Position numbers and translations under genes: made by a program. Below, one piece after another: positions 27,337 through 36,016 of a stretch of DNA of 64,000 nucleotides (its first letter is position 1; every line of letters begins with the position of its first letter). Origin of the DNA: Clostridia bacterium (GTDB lineage: Bacteria; Bacillota; Clostridia; Oscillospirales; CAG-272); NCBI GenBank assembly GCA_017533565.1, contig JAFXHU010000034.1, forward strand, positions 35,435 through 99,434, written 5' to 3'. The notes below the pieces were generated by a model. It saw only the letters and a list, made by a program, of their open reading frames with translations. It was not told the origin of the DNA and did not search any database.

Positions 27337-28392
27337 TTACACGGGGTTGCCGTTTTCGCCCTTTGGCTGCTCGCACTCCGCGTTGTCGGCGGCATCCTTT
27401 GCGCCGTCTTTTTCGTATCTCGGTATCACAAAATCATCCGTTTGTGTCGGGGTGGTATTTTTCGTCCAACCCTCTCCGCCGATTTCGTGGGCGCGATGCA
27501 CGGTGATAAATGCGTTTTTATCTATTTGCGACATAATGGCGGTAAACTCGGCGTATTGATTACGTCCGAAGGTTACGGTAAGCATAACCTTTTCCTCGCC
27601 CGAGAAGCCTCCCGTAGCGTTAATGAAGGTGGTCGTGCGGTTAAGGCGGCGGATTACCGCCTCGTTAATCTCCTCGTATTTATTCGAAACGATATACGCG
27701 ATAAATGCGCCCGACTCTCCGATAAACATTCGGTCTATTGCAATCGCGCAAATAAAGGCGGAGCAGATACCGAGCAGGGATACGACGAGGTTGTTTATAA
27801 CGAACATACCCGCGATTATTATCGAGGCGTCGCAAATGAAAATAAGGACGGAGCTTTTGCACCTTTTGAAATATTTGCAAATAACGAGCGCAATAATATC
27901 GACACCGCCCGTAGAGCCTCCGCCGAGGAAGGTCAAGGCACAGCCCGCACCTATTGCCGCACCGCTGAATACCGTGGCAATGACGATTGCGATTTGGCTG
28001 TATTCGCTATAGCTTACCAAATTCAAAAAGCCGTTCAGCACGTCGTCGCGAACAAGGTGTGAGGCAAGCGAGAGCGCAATCGGATAGACTACGGTTGAAA
28101 CAAGCGTTTTCATCGCAAAGCTTTTGCCAAGGAAGATAAGTCCGATAAAGAATAAAATCCAGTTAACGAGCGAGGCGTAAAACTCCGTATTCAAATTGGG
28201 AAAAATTCCCGCGCTGTGAAAAATACGGTTGATAATAATACCGATACCCGAAACGCCTCCCGTTACAAGCTCGAACGGTATGACGAACATCGCCGTACCG
28301 AAGGCAAGCACGAAGGTTCCGAGAACAACCAAAATGGTGTTTTTCACCGTCTTTATTACGTCCTTTTTATTTATTGCCGAAAGCGAGGTCAT
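27337..28392 (-). CDS. YitT-family membrane protein (DUF161/DUF2179)
   Basis: 351 residues with five or six membrane segments in the first 220 (ILVVLGTFVLAFGTAMFVIP, then the Gly-rich VTGGVSGIGIIIN and FLGGGSTGGVDIIALV repeats of the family), followed by a cytoplasmic DUF2179 domain (YEEINEAVIRRLNRTTTFINATGGFSGEEKVMLTVTFGRNQ). The last 40 residues are Asp/Lys/Pro-rich and probably disordered. Function is unknown for most members; transport is suspected. GGGGGC precedes the ATG. It is flanked by the GH39-like gene and tRNA-Arg and seems to stand alone. Confidence 0.88.
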   Translation of the reverse strand: MTSLSAINKKDVIKTVKNTILVVLGTFVLAFGTAMFVIPFELVTGGVSGIGIIINRIFHSAGIFPNLNTEFYASLVNWILFFIGLIFLGKSFAMKTLVSTVVYPIALSLASHLVRDDVLNGFLNLVSYSEYSQIAIVIATVFSGAAIGAGCALTFLGGGSTGGVDIIALVICKYFKRCKSSVLIFICDASIIIAGMFVINNLVVSLLGICSAFICAIAIDRMFIGESGAFIAYIVSNKYEEINEAVIRRLNRTTTFINATGGFSGEEKVMLTVTFGRNQYAEFTAIMSQIDKNAFITVHRAHEIGGEGWTKNTTPTQTDDFVIPRYEKDGAKDAADNAECEQPKGENGNPV

Positions 28393-28457
28393 AGCCGCCC
28401 CCTATCCTTTAGAATTATGCCCATAATATTTCGGAATAATCGTATAAGCTCCGGATA

Positions 28458-28492
28458 AACGAATAGCCTACCGTAACGGTAGGCTATTCGTT
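28458..28492 (-). terminator. long hairpin directly after tRNA-Arg
   Basis: Perfect 16-bp stem (28458-28473 with 28477-28492), 3-nt loop, starting 1 nt after the CCA end of the tRNA. There is no T run behind it, so it may end transcription poorly or guide 3' processing. Confidence 0.6.
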
Positions 28493-28493
28493 A

Positions 28494-28568
28494 TGGCACC
28501 CGCAACAGGAATCGAACCTGTAACTAACCCTTAGGAGGGATTTATTATATCCATTTAACTATGCAGGC
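28494..28568 (-). tRNA. tRNA-Arg(CCT), CCA encoded
   Basis: Folds as a full cloverleaf on the minus strand: acceptor GCCUGCA with UGCGGGU (two GU pairs), D arm GUUA/UAAU, anticodon stem AAUCC/GGGUU around loop CUCCUAA (anticodon CCU, reads AGG), T arm ACAGG-UUCGAUU-CCUGU, and genomic CCA at 28494-28496. Confidence 0.93.
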
Positions 28569-28610
28569 CGGTAACCGCGGGGCGTACACAATCGTTCCAC
28601 CGACTTTATT

Positions 28611-28639
28611 ATTCTATCACATACGGCAGAAAATGTCAA
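28611..28639 (-). promoter_or_regulatory. sigma-A promoter of tRNA-Arg
   Basis: Minus strand TTGACA, 17-bp spacer ending TGA, TAGAAT (extended -10). Confidence 0.8.
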
Positions 28640-28723
28640 CATATATACGCCAAGATTTAAAGATATTTTTTGATATTTTTATATAAGTTTTCGATAATTA
28701 TTCGGCTTTTTAGCTCCAATTGC

Positions 28724-28752
28724 TTGAAATTTGATAGGATTTATGGTATAAT
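28724..28752 (+). promoter_or_regulatory. sigma-A promoter of the fic remnant
   Basis: TTGAAA at 28724, TATAAT at 28747, 17-bp spacer; the Shine-Dalgarno AAAGGAG and ATG at 28788 follow, so the expression signals outlive the gene. Confidence 0.7.
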
Positions 28753-28787
28753 GTATAGGCAAAGATTAGTTAGGAAAGGAGAAGACA

Positions 28788-29266
28788 TGATGCTTAATCA
28801 AAAATACACGCCTTTCTCTTTTCGGATATATACGATTTTGCCGGGAAGATACGTACCGTGAATATTGCAAAGGGAAATTTCAGATTTGCGCCGGTTATGT
28901 ATTTAAAAGAAGCTATCAAAACCATTGAAAATATGCCGCAACGCAATTTTGATGAAATTATAGAAAAATACGTTGAAATGAACGTAGCTCACCCGTTTCG
29001 TGAAGGTAACGGACGCGCAACCAGAATTTGGCTTGACCACATTTTAAAATGTGAAATCGGAATGGTTATCGATTGGAGTCTTGTTGACAAGGACGACTAT
29101 CTTCTCGCCATGGAAAGAAGTCCCGTAAAGGACCTTGAAATCAAGCACCTTTTGAAAAATGCGCTGACAGACAAGGTTAACGACCGCCAGGTTTTCATGG
29201 AGGGCGTTGATACAAGCTACCCGTTACGAGGGGTACTCAACCTTCAGAGCCGAGGATTTGAAATAA
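28788..29266 (+). pseudogene. Fic-family AMP-transferase, broken by truncation and two frame shifts
   Basis: An intact Fic protein would transfer AMP to target proteins. The ATG with AAAGGAG at 28788 reads MMLNQKYTPF and then leaves the Fic frame; the correct frame resumes as LFSDIYDFAGKIRTVNIAKGNF (from about 28817), but that frame has a TAA before it, and some 50 N-terminal residues usual in the family are missing. The catalytic motif HPFREGNGRATRIW is perfect (near 28992). After VFMEGVDTSY one extra base shifts the frame again; the other frame gives YEGYSTFRAEDLK and a stop at 29264-29266, the expected Fic C-terminus. Two independent breaks make loss of function likely; a GTG at 28858 could in theory restart a fragment. 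Confidence 0.85.
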
Positions 29267-29273
29267 CGATTTG

Positions 29274-29296
29274 GGCAGTCGTTTGACTGCCTTTTT
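29274..29296 (+). terminator. intrinsic terminator of the fic remnant
   Basis: GGCAGTC-GTTT-GACTGCC followed by five T. Confidence 0.85.
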
Positions 29297-29305
29297 CGTC
29301 GCGGC

Positions 29306-29334
29306 TTGACACTAAAACACGGTTATGATATAAT
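29306..29334 (+). promoter_or_regulatory. sigma-A promoter of the SGNH hydrolase gene
   Basis: TTGACA, 17-bp spacer ending TGA, TATAAT: consensus in both boxes with extended -10. Confidence 0.9.
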
Positions 29335-29390
29335 TTTACAGGAAAATTGACTTTTCAAAAAACAAAATTACCCCAAAGGAGCAATGCAAA

Positions 29391-30122
29391 ATGTTCACAA
29401 AAACAGGAAAATTAAGCTTAATAATTTCGGCGGTGGCGGTTGCTTTGGTTTTGGCAATCGGCTGTTCGCTTTTTTTCGGGTATTTTAAGCCGAAGGCGGA
29501 AAAGGAGGAGCGGCACAGGCAAAGCGTCAGCCTCCTCGTGCAGTATTACGGCGAAAAGGTCGCAGCCTTCGCAGAGGAAAACAGAACAGCGGGCGAGGTG
29601 GACGTTGCCTTCATAGGCGACAGCATTACCGACGGTTGGCAGCTTCGGGAATACTTCCCCGAAATCAAAACGGTAAACAGGGGTATCGGCGGTGACACTA
29701 CCTTTGGCGTTGAGTCGCGGCTTCAGGTTTCGCTTTACGGCGTAAAGCCGAGCGTTGCGGTTATGCTTATCGGCGGAAACAACCTCGATACGATGCTTGA
29801 AAATTACGAGGATATTCTCATCTCCATAACGGAAAATTTACCGAATACAAGGGTGGTGCTTTGCTCTCTTACCGCGATGGGCGGGGAGTGGGCGCGCAAC
29901 AATCCAAAGGCGGTTAAAAACAACACCGAGATAAAGCGGCTCGCAGAAAAGTACGGCTTTACCTACGTAGATTTTTACACACCGCTTTACGACGGCGAGT
30001 GCGGTATGAACCCAAATTACAGCGCCGACGGAGTGCATCCGAATGCCGCGGGATACCGTGTAATGACCGACATACTTTCGCCCGTTTTGGAAGGGCTTTT
30101 AAGCGGTGAAAACGGCGAATAA
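29391..30122 (+). CDS. membrane-anchored SGNH/GDSL hydrolase
   Basis: 243 residues. Residues 8-33 are one hydrophobic segment (signal anchor; a Cys follows LAIG, so a lipoprotein is possible though the lipobox is weak). All SGNH blocks are seen: GDSITDGW (Ser about 75), NRGIGGDT (Gly), LIGGNN (Asn) and DGVHPNAAGY (Asp/His). This family includes acetyl-esterases of carbohydrates, often placing the active site outside the membrane. The Shine-Dalgarno is AAAGGAG before the ATG. It has its own promoter and shares a terminator with the convergent SGNH gene at 30171. Confidence 0.9.
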   Translation: MFTKTGKLSLIISAVAVALVLAIGCSLFFGYFKPKAEKEERHRQSVSLLVQYYGEKVAAFAEENRTAGEVDVAFIGDSITDGWQLREYFPEIKTVNRGIGGDTTFGVESRLQVSLYGVKPSVAVMLIGGNNLDTMLENYEDILISITENLPNTRVVLCSLTAMGGEWARNNPKAVKNNTEIKRLAEKYGFTYVDFYTPLYDGECGMNPNYSADGVHPNAAGYRVMTDILSPVLEGLLSGENGE

Positions 30123-30140
30123 TTTAACACGGGTATAACA

Positions 30141-30165
30141 AAAGGACGAGCAAGGCTCGTCCTTT
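30141..30165. terminator. bidirectional terminator between the two SGNH genes
   Basis: Perfect 11-bp stem, 3-nt loop, A run on one side and T run on the other. Confidence 0.9.
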
Positions 30166-30170
30166 TGTCT

Positions 30171-31070
30171 TTAAAATACGTCCTCCTCGTAGGTGAGGTC
30201 AATCATTCTGTAAAGCTCCGCTTCATTCGGCTTATCGGCTACGTAGTCGCGGATATAGCTTTCAAAAATGGGTTGAATCCAATCCTCGTTTTCAACGCGG
30301 GCACGCATCATAAGAAGCTTTTGCTCGGTCGGGAGGTGAAAATCGTTTACTATCATACATTCGGCGGCAAGCACCTTCCGCAGGCGGGCAACGTAGGAGC
30401 GCCAACGGGAAAAATATTCGGGAAGGGGTGCTTCCTCTCCCGCCTCAAGCCCGAGATGCTCGAGTATGATTTTTGCCAAAACGAAATAGCCGTGCTCGGT
30501 CGGGTGAATGCGGTCGGGGGAAATCAACGGCTCGTGCTGGATTTGGCGGGAGAGCCTTTCGTGAATATCAATCAAGCCGACGCCTATTTCCCTTGCAAGG
30601 CTTCGCACGAAATCGGCATAGCCCTGCATAAGCGCAAAGCCGCCGCGAAGCGGAGGCTGCTCCGAGTCGGAATACTCGTCGTAGGGGGCGGGTGTGCAGA
30701 GCGTCACATTCACGCCGTCGGAGAGAAGCCGCTTTGTAAGGGCACGAAGGTTTGCCTTATACCTCTCGAAACAAGATACGAGGGAATTAAACCTTTCCTC
30801 GGTGCGAGGGGATGCAAGAAGCTCCCGACGGGAATCGTTAATTCCAAAGGATATGAAGGCGTGTGTCGGCTTATATCTCTTTATATCCGTTTCGTAGGAG
30901 GTAAGCGCAAATTCCGCAGTGCCGCCCGCAACTCCGCAATTAAAAAAGCGAATACCGAGGTCGGGACACTGCTGCTTATGCGCGTGAATTACGTACGGAA
31001 GGGTGAGATTTGCGGCGGTAATGCTGTCGCCGATAAAGACGGCGCGAGCGTTTTTCGGAAGCCTATTCAT
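30171..31070 (-). CDS. cytoplasmic SGNH/GDSL hydrolase
   Basis: 299 residues, no signal peptide. Blocks: FIGDSITAAN, NCGVAGGT, SFGINDS and the Asp-x-x-His block DRIHPTEHGY. The C-terminal 80 residues (RSYVARLRKVLAAECMIVNDF) are an added helical part. I take the second ATG (31070) because AGAAAGGATG lies upstream of it while the first ATG (31082) overlaps that site. The start overlaps the end of the transporter gene by 8 nt, so translation is probably coupled; an esterase acting on whatever the transporter brings in is a reasonable inference. Confidence 0.87.
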   Translation of the reverse strand: MNRLPKNARAVFIGDSITAANLTLPYVIHAHKQQCPDLGIRFFNCGVAGGTAEFALTSYETDIKRYKPTHAFISFGINDSRRELLASPRTEERFNSLVSCFERYKANLRALTKRLLSDGVNVTLCTPAPYDEYSDSEQPPLRGGFALMQGYADFVRSLAREIGVGLIDIHERLSRQIQHEPLISPDRIHPTEHGYFVLAKIILEHLGLEAGEEAPLPEYFSRWRSYVARLRKVLAAECMIVNDFHLPTEQKLLMMRARVENEDWIQPIFESYIRDYVADKPNEAELYRMIDLTYEEDVF

Positions 31071-32328
31071 TTGGGGTATCATCCTTTCTTATGAAAATTG
31101 AGTAGCGTTTTAAAGATAATAACGACAAAATCGCGCCGACAAGAGCAACCGCGCACCAGCTAATCATAACGGCAGGCCAGCCGAAGCGCTCCGAAACGGT
31201 GGAAATCGTGTACATAGAAATTGCCGCGCCGACGTAGGTAAAGGCGTTGCAAATTCCGCTTGTCGTAGCGGCGCGGTTGTATTTTGCAAAATTGCGCGGA
31301 AGGCAGGAGATATACAAAAAGTTTACCGCGTGCATTGCGGCGGAAACGAGGCAGGCAAGAACGAGCGTAACCGCCTTTGCGGTCAACCCCTCGCCCGTGA
31401 CGGTAAAGGAAAGCACAAGAGTAACGGCAACCGAGCCGACGAAAATAACGAGCGAGCCAAGCACCTCGCAGGTAAAAAGTCGGGTTTTATGTAGGACGGT
31501 TATAACCGCAATTGCGACGGCGGCAAAGACGGGAAGCAAAACCGAAATGAGTATGGAGCGTCCCGCATTCATTCCAAACGCCTCCGAAAGCAGCGTCGGA
31601 AGCCAGGTTTCGATTCCGTCGCGCAAAAAGCCCATACAAATTATTGCGACGAAGATTGTCGGAAGTCCCGAAACAACGGCTAAATGTAAATAATTGTTGT
31701 CCTTTTTGGCAGTAGAATTTGACACGGGTGCATCCGTATCCTCTCTTTTGCGTTTATCCCCAAGCACAAAGACCGTGGCAAGAATTATAACGGCAAGCCC
31801 CGCAAGAAGCGCAATCAGGGAGGCGGTGAAGAAAGCCATTTTCCAGCTTGCGACGAGGATGCAAAGCGGCACGTAAAGGTAAAGCAGGACGGTTGACAAA
31901 TGGGCGGCACAGGTTACGACGAGGTTGGCGCGGACAAACCCCTCGGAGGAGAGGTTATCGGCGAGAATACGCACGATCGGCGGCCAAAGCATAGCCTGTG
32001 CAAAGCCGTTTACAGCCCAAAGCGGTATCATTGCGCCCGCGGGTAAAATCGGCATTAAAAGATTGGTAAGCGAGGTGGTAATAAGTCCCGCGGTCAGCAG
32101 GTATGCGGGCGGAAGGCGGTCACCGAGAAAGCCGCTTACAAGCTGTCCAACCCCGTAGAGAACAAACATCGCCATACTTATATAGCCGCCAAGCGGCTTA
32201 TCTATAACGCCGTCGGCAATCATTTCAGCCATTGCGGCGGCAAAGTCCTTTCGCGAAAAATAGCTCACGAAATAAACGAGCGAGCATACGGCAACTATTG
32301 CGCGAGCGGACAACTCCTTTTTCTTCAT
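31063..32328 (-). CDS. MFS transporter, organophosphate:phosphate antiporter (GlpT/UhpT) type
   Basis: 421 residues, 12 predicted membrane helices in two halves split by a charged loop near residue 205 (GDKRKREDTDAPVSNSTAKKD). Similarity to the OPA group rests on SYFSRKDFAAAM in helix 1 and WAVNGFAQAMLWPPIVRIL in helix 4, the place of the conserved NGWFQGMGWPP segment. OPA carriers exchange phosphate for sugar phosphates or glycerol 3-phosphate; the substrate here is unknown. The stop codon is TAG, which matters for the capF amber argument. Cotranscribed with the overlapping SGNH gene from the promoter at 32353. Confidence 0.85.
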   Translation of the reverse strand: MKKKELSARAIVAVCSLVYFVSYFSRKDFAAAMAEMIADGVIDKPLGGYISMAMFVLYGVGQLVSGFLGDRLPPAYLLTAGLITTSLTNLLMPILPAGAMIPLWAVNGFAQAMLWPPIVRILADNLSSEGFVRANLVVTCAAHLSTVLLYLYVPLCILVASWKMAFFTASLIALLAGLAVIILATVFVLGDKRKREDTDAPVSNSTAKKDNNYLHLAVVSGLPTIFVAIICMGFLRDGIETWLPTLLSEAFGMNAGRSILISVLLPVFAAVAIAVITVLHKTRLFTCEVLGSLVIFVGSVAVTLVLSFTVTGEGLTAKAVTLVLACLVSAAMHAVNFLYISCLPRNFAKYNRAATTSGICNAFTYVGAAISMYTISTVSERFGWPAVMISWCAVALVGAILSLLSLKRYSIFIRKDDTPNE

Positions 32329-32352
32329 AGGCTAACCCTTCCTTTCCGCTGT

Positions 32353-32381
32353 ATTATACACCCGCGCGCGAGGAAAGTCAA
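32353..32381 (-). promoter_or_regulatory. sigma-A promoter of the MFS-SGNH pair
   Basis: Minus strand TTGACT, 17-bp spacer, TATAAT. Confidence 0.85.
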
Positions 32382-32392
32382 CGGTTTAAACG

Positions 32393-32419
32393 AAAAAAGG
32401 GGCGCGTACGCCCCTTTTT
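32393..32419 (-). terminator. terminator at the end of the polysaccharide cluster
   Basis: GGGGCG-CGTA-CGCCCC flanked by A6 and T5; closes the leftward cluster 25 nt after the nucleotidyltransferase stop. Confidence 0.9.
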
Positions 32420-32443
32420 AAATTTATTTCGGATAAAATCCGT

Positions 32444-33613
32444 TTAAATGCCGAGGTGGGAGCGAATTTCGCTTACCTCCCTGACCTTTTCGTCATCAAG
32501 ATTCGTGGCAACGGCAATTTGATTTGCGAATTTTTTAGACTTTCCGCCAAAGACCGCCCGTATCCACCTTAGCACCCAGCAAAACGGGAGCAAAATCGGC
32601 GCTTTTTTTAACACGGGGTAGGATATAGCCATAACCTTGTATCTCGGGAAAAGACGTTTGACAAGATATGCGAGCGTGCCCTTGTTTTTCGATTTAAAGG
32701 ATGCGATTTTGTTTTCGGTGTTGCCGTAAACCCCGCCGCTGTAAATATAGGAAAGGATAGAGCGCGAAAGCCCGTCAAGCTCCTCCCCCGAAAAGCATTT
32801 GTTGGCAAGAGCGTGCATTTCGGAGGCGAATTTGTAAATTCCCGCCCTCTCGAGCAGCTCCCTTGCATCGGCATAGCTTACGCCCATATTATGCTCCAAA
32901 ACCCAAATATCCATAAGCGAGCGAATTCCGCAGCCGCCCTCGATAAAATGGTAGGTCATATGCGCGAAAATATGGTAAATCAAGAATTCGGGGGTAAACT
33001 CGTATCTATGCCCCTCTGCCTTTTTCGCAAAGCTCCAAGCCTCGGAGAGGACCGAGTCAAGCGAATCTATGTTTTCCTGTATGCTGAAATGAAGCTCGAG
33101 GTGGATTTTGTTGGGGGAATGGAGCGAAACGTCGTGGTAATTCTTCTCGCCGGCGGTATATCCCTTCGCAACGAGTGCGGCTACGGCGGCGTCGATATCG
33201 CATTCGTGTATCAAGACGTCGATATCACAGCTTGTGCGCATACTCTCGTAGGGATAGTATTTGCGAATCACCGCGCCCTTCAGAGGAATATGGTCGATGC
33301 CCGCCGCGTCAAGGGTGGTGCATATTTCCGAAAGAGCGTACTCCATTTGTCGGTTTCGGTAAACCGAGAGGTAATCCTCCCTTTGCAGCTTGGCGATAAG
33401 CTCCGCGTCGGCTTCTATTCCCATTTCCGAAACAAAACGCGCAACAACGTGAGCCAAATCGTGCTTTTTTGCAAGGGCGGCAACCGAGTTAATAGCACCC
33501 CGTGTCAATTTTTCGGCGATTTTCGCCCTGTCGGCGGTATCCGAGAGCATCGCTCCGAGAAGCTCGGTTAAAAGCTCGCGGGTCTGTGCTGCCATCATAT
33601 TATCGTTTGACAT
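32444..33613 (-). CDS. nucleotidyltransferase-fold protein (NTP_transf_5 type)
   Basis: 389 residues. The core DHIPLKGAVIRKYYPYESMRTSCDIDVLIHECD (residues 112-144) has the LKG and R-x-x-x-DIDxL metal-binding pattern of the uncharacterised nucleotidyltransferase family often found in capsule and lasso-peptide loci. IHLELHFSI may hold the third acidic residue. The N-terminal 90 residues are helical; the C-terminal region has hydrophobic stretches (ILLPFCWVLRWIRAVFG). Last gene of the surface-polysaccharide cluster, 6 nt after capG. What it modifies is not known. Confidence 0.8.
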   Translation of the reverse strand: MSNDNMMAAQTRELLTELLGAMLSDTADRAKIAEKLTRGAINSVAALAKKHDLAHVVARFVSEMGIEADAELIAKLQREDYLSVYRNRQMEYALSEICTTLDAAGIDHIPLKGAVIRKYYPYESMRTSCDIDVLIHECDIDAAVAALVAKGYTAGEKNYHDVSLHSPNKIHLELHFSIQENIDSLDSVLSEAWSFAKKAEGHRYEFTPEFLIYHIFAHMTYHFIEGGCGIRSLMDIWVLEHNMGVSYADARELLERAGIYKFASEMHALANKCFSGEELDGLSRSILSYIYSGGVYGNTENKIASFKSKNKGTLAYLVKRLFPRYKVMAISYPVLKKAPILLPFCWVLRWIRAVFGGKSKKFANQIAVATNLDDEKVREVSEIRSHLGI

Positions 33614-33619
33614 TAAATC

Positions 33620-34801
33620 TTACTTTCTCCAAACCATTTTGTTTACAATGCCGGTGTAGGATTGAATAATTTTTACGACCTTCGTTGATACGTTTTCCTC
33701 GGTATAATCGGGCACGGGAATACCGTAGTCCCCCGCCTCGTTCATACCGACGGCGGTTTCAACCGCCTGCACAAGGCTGTCGCCGTCGATGCCCGCGAGG
33801 ACGAAGCACGCCTTATCAAGCGCCTCGGGGCGCTCGGTCGAGGTGCGGATGCATACCGCGGGAAAGGGTCTGCCCACCGAGGTGAAGAAGGAGCTTTCCT
33901 CCGGGAGTGTGCCGCTGTCGGAGATGACGGCGAAGGCATTCATTTGGAGGTTGTTGTAATCGTGGAAGCCGAGAGGCTCGTGGCGAATTACGCGCTTATC
34001 AAGCTCAAATCCGCTTTTATCGAGTCTGTTTCTGCTTCTCGGGTGGCAGGAGTAAAGTATCGGCATACCGTACTTTTCCGCAATCCTGTTTATCGCGTTA
34101 AAGAGCGAAAGGAAGTTCTTTTCGGTGTCGATATTCTCCTCCCTGTGTGCGGAGAGGAGTATGTATTTTTTCTTCTCAAGTCCGAGGCGTGTCAAAATAT
34201 CCGACCCGTCAATCTCGTCAAGGTTTTGGTGAAGCACCTCCGCCATCGGAGAGCCCGTAACGTAGGTGCGCTCCTTTGGAATACCGCAATCGGCAAGATA
34301 ACGGCGCGCATGCTCGGAATACGAGAGGTTTACGTCGGAGATTATATCGACGATGCGACGGTTTGTTTCCTCGGGAAGGCACTCGTCCTTACAGCGGTTG
34401 CCCGCCTCCATATGGAAAATCGGGATATGAAGCCTTTTTGCCGCTATCGCGGAGAGGCAGGAATTCGTGTCGCCGAGAATGAGCAGGGCGTCGGGCTTTA
34501 TCTGCGTCATAAGCTTATAGGAGCAATTGATAATATTGCCTACCGTCGCGCCAAGGTCGTCACCCACCGCGTCCATATATACCTCGGGGTCGGCAAGCTT
34601 CAAATCCTTGAAGAAAACGCCGTTGAGGTTATAATCGTAATTTTGTCCCGTATGAGCGAGCATGCAGTCGAAATAGCGGCGGCACTTGTTAATCACCGCG
34701 GAAAGACGGATTATCTCGGGACGTGTGCCCACTATGATAAGCAGCTTAAGCTTTCCGTTGTTTTGAAATTTTACGTCACTGTAATCAAGCTTTATGTTCA
34801 T
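33620..34801 (-). CDS. capG: UDP-N-acetylglucosamine-2-epimerase-type enzyme, CapG
   Basis: 393 residues. VGTRPEIIRLSAVI, HTGQNYDYNLNGVFF, LGDTNSCLSAIAAKRLHIPIFHMEAGNRC and SAHREENIDTEKNF are those of the 2-epimerase fold, in the CapG/WbjD branch that epimerises C2 of the CapF product to give UDP-N-acetyl-L-fucosamine. ISDSGTLPEESSF replaces the usual TDSGGLQEE. The assignment to CapG rather than WecB depends on the adjacent capE and capF. Start codon overlaps the capF stop (TAATG). Confidence 0.87.
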   Translation of the reverse strand: MNIKLDYSDVKFQNNGKLKLLIIVGTRPEIIRLSAVINKCRRYFDCMLAHTGQNYDYNLNGVFFKDLKLADPEVYMDAVGDDLGATVGNIINCSYKLMTQIKPDALLILGDTNSCLSAIAAKRLHIPIFHMEAGNRCKDECLPEETNRRIVDIISDVNLSYSEHARRYLADCGIPKERTYVTGSPMAEVLHQNLDEIDGSDILTRLGLEKKKYILLSAHREENIDTEKNFLSLFNAINRIAEKYGMPILYSCHPRSRNRLDKSGFELDKRVIRHEPLGFHDYNNLQMNAFAVISDSGTLPEESSFFTSVGRPFPAVCIRTSTERPEALDKACFVLAGIDGDSLVQAVETAVGMNEAGDYGIPVPDYTEENVSTKVVKIIQSYTGIVNKMVWRK

Positions 34802-36000
34802 TATTCAACCACCTCAAAAAAAGTATCGGGCTTACTCGGGTCAAAGCACTCGTTTGCCCACATAACCGTGACGAGTGGCTCGGTTTCCGAGAGATTTATT
34901 ATGTTATGGGTATAGCCCGGGAGCATATGTACAGCCTCGATTTTTTCGCCGCTGACCTCAAAATTAAGCACCTCGTCGGTACCGATTTTGCGTTGCTGTA
35001 TAAGGCCGTGTCCGCTTACTACAATAAAAAGCTCCCACTTTGTGTTATGCTAATGCTGTCCCTTCGTAATCCCGGGATTAGAAATATTAACCGAAACCTG
35101 TCCGCATTTTGCGGTGCGCAAAAGCTCCGTAAAGCTGCCGCGCGCGTCGGTATTCGTTTTAAGGGGAAACGCCACCTTTTCCTTTGGAAGATAGGATAGA
35201 TAGGTGGAGTAAAGCTTCTTTGCAAAGCTACCCTCCGGTATCTCGGGCATAAGGAGAGCTTTCGGCTGCTCCTTAAAGGAATTAAGAAGCTCAACAATCT
35301 CTCCGAGGGTCACTTTATGTGACACGGGTGCGGCGCAAAAGCGTCCGTCGGGAGTCAAAACGGTATCAATTCCGTCAAATTCACAGCGATGCTCCCGACC
35401 CGAAAGTGCGGCAAGCATCTCGCAAACGAGGTCGTCCACGTATAGCAGCTCCAGCATAATTGCGGGGTCGCTTACCGTTATCGGAAGGTCGTTTGCGATA
35501 TTGTGGCAAAAGGTTGCAACCGCGCTGTTGTAGTTGGGACGGCACCACTTTCCAAAGAGATTTGGGAAGCGATAGACAAGCACCCTTGCCCCAGTTTCTT
35601 CACCGTAGGCAAATACAAGCTCCTCGCCCGCCCTTTTGCTCCTTCCGTAATCGCTGTCATACCTGCCGATGCAGGTCGCCTGTATCGACGAGGAAATCAT
35701 AACGGGACAGGTATTGTTATACTTTTTAAGCGTATCGAGAAGCCTCGTGGCAAAGCCGAAATTACCCGCCATAAACTCGTCGGGATTTTGCGGACGGTTT
35801 ACACCCGCAAGATTGAATACGAAATCGGCGTTTTTACAGCCCTCCTCCAAAACCGCGTCCGGCGTATCTATATCGTAAAGATATAGCTGCTCAACGTTAA
35901 GCTCGGGGTGGGTGCGATCCTTTCCGTCGCGGATATTTTCAAGCGCCGCGGTAAGGTTTTTACCAACGAAGCCCGACGCCCCCGTAATAAGAATTTTCAT
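34801..36000 (-). pseudogene. capF: CapF (3-epimerase/4-reductase) interrupted by an in-frame amber codon
   Basis: CapF turns the CapE product into UDP-2-acetamido-2,6-dideoxy-L-talose. The SDR half is complete: ITGASGFVGKNL, the YGRSK catalytic pair, SSSIQATC. Its reading frame stops at a TAG (35050-35052, codon 317 of 400), yet continues unbroken to TAA at 34801-34803. The continuation is the whole cupin domain (HNTKWELFIVVSGHG, QQRKIGTDEVLNFEVSGEK, PGYTHNIINLSETEPLVTVMWANECFDPSKPDTFFEVVE). The TAG falls in KGQH-x-HNTK, where homologues have Trp, so a single TGG-to-TAG change explains it. Either the cupin (epimerase) is lost, or the codon is suppressed, or it is a base-call error. I place the start at the ATG at 36000 (MKILITGASG); an earlier ATG at 36042 lies within capE. 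Confidence 0.85.
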
Positions 36001-36016
36001 TTTAATTCTCCGAATA

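Noticed and set aside
28858-29286. A complete 142-residue Fic protein from the GTG at 28858
   Set aside because: No Shine-Dalgarno; the Fic frame extends upstream of this GTG (YDFAGKIRT), and the C-terminus is in the wrong frame, so it is part of a broken gene.
34801-36000. Amber (TAG) as a reassigned sense codon, to explain capF
   Set aside because: The MFS gene at 31063-31065 ends with TAG at the right place and reading on gives nothing family-like; all other genes use TAA or TGA. TAG is rare here but is a stop.
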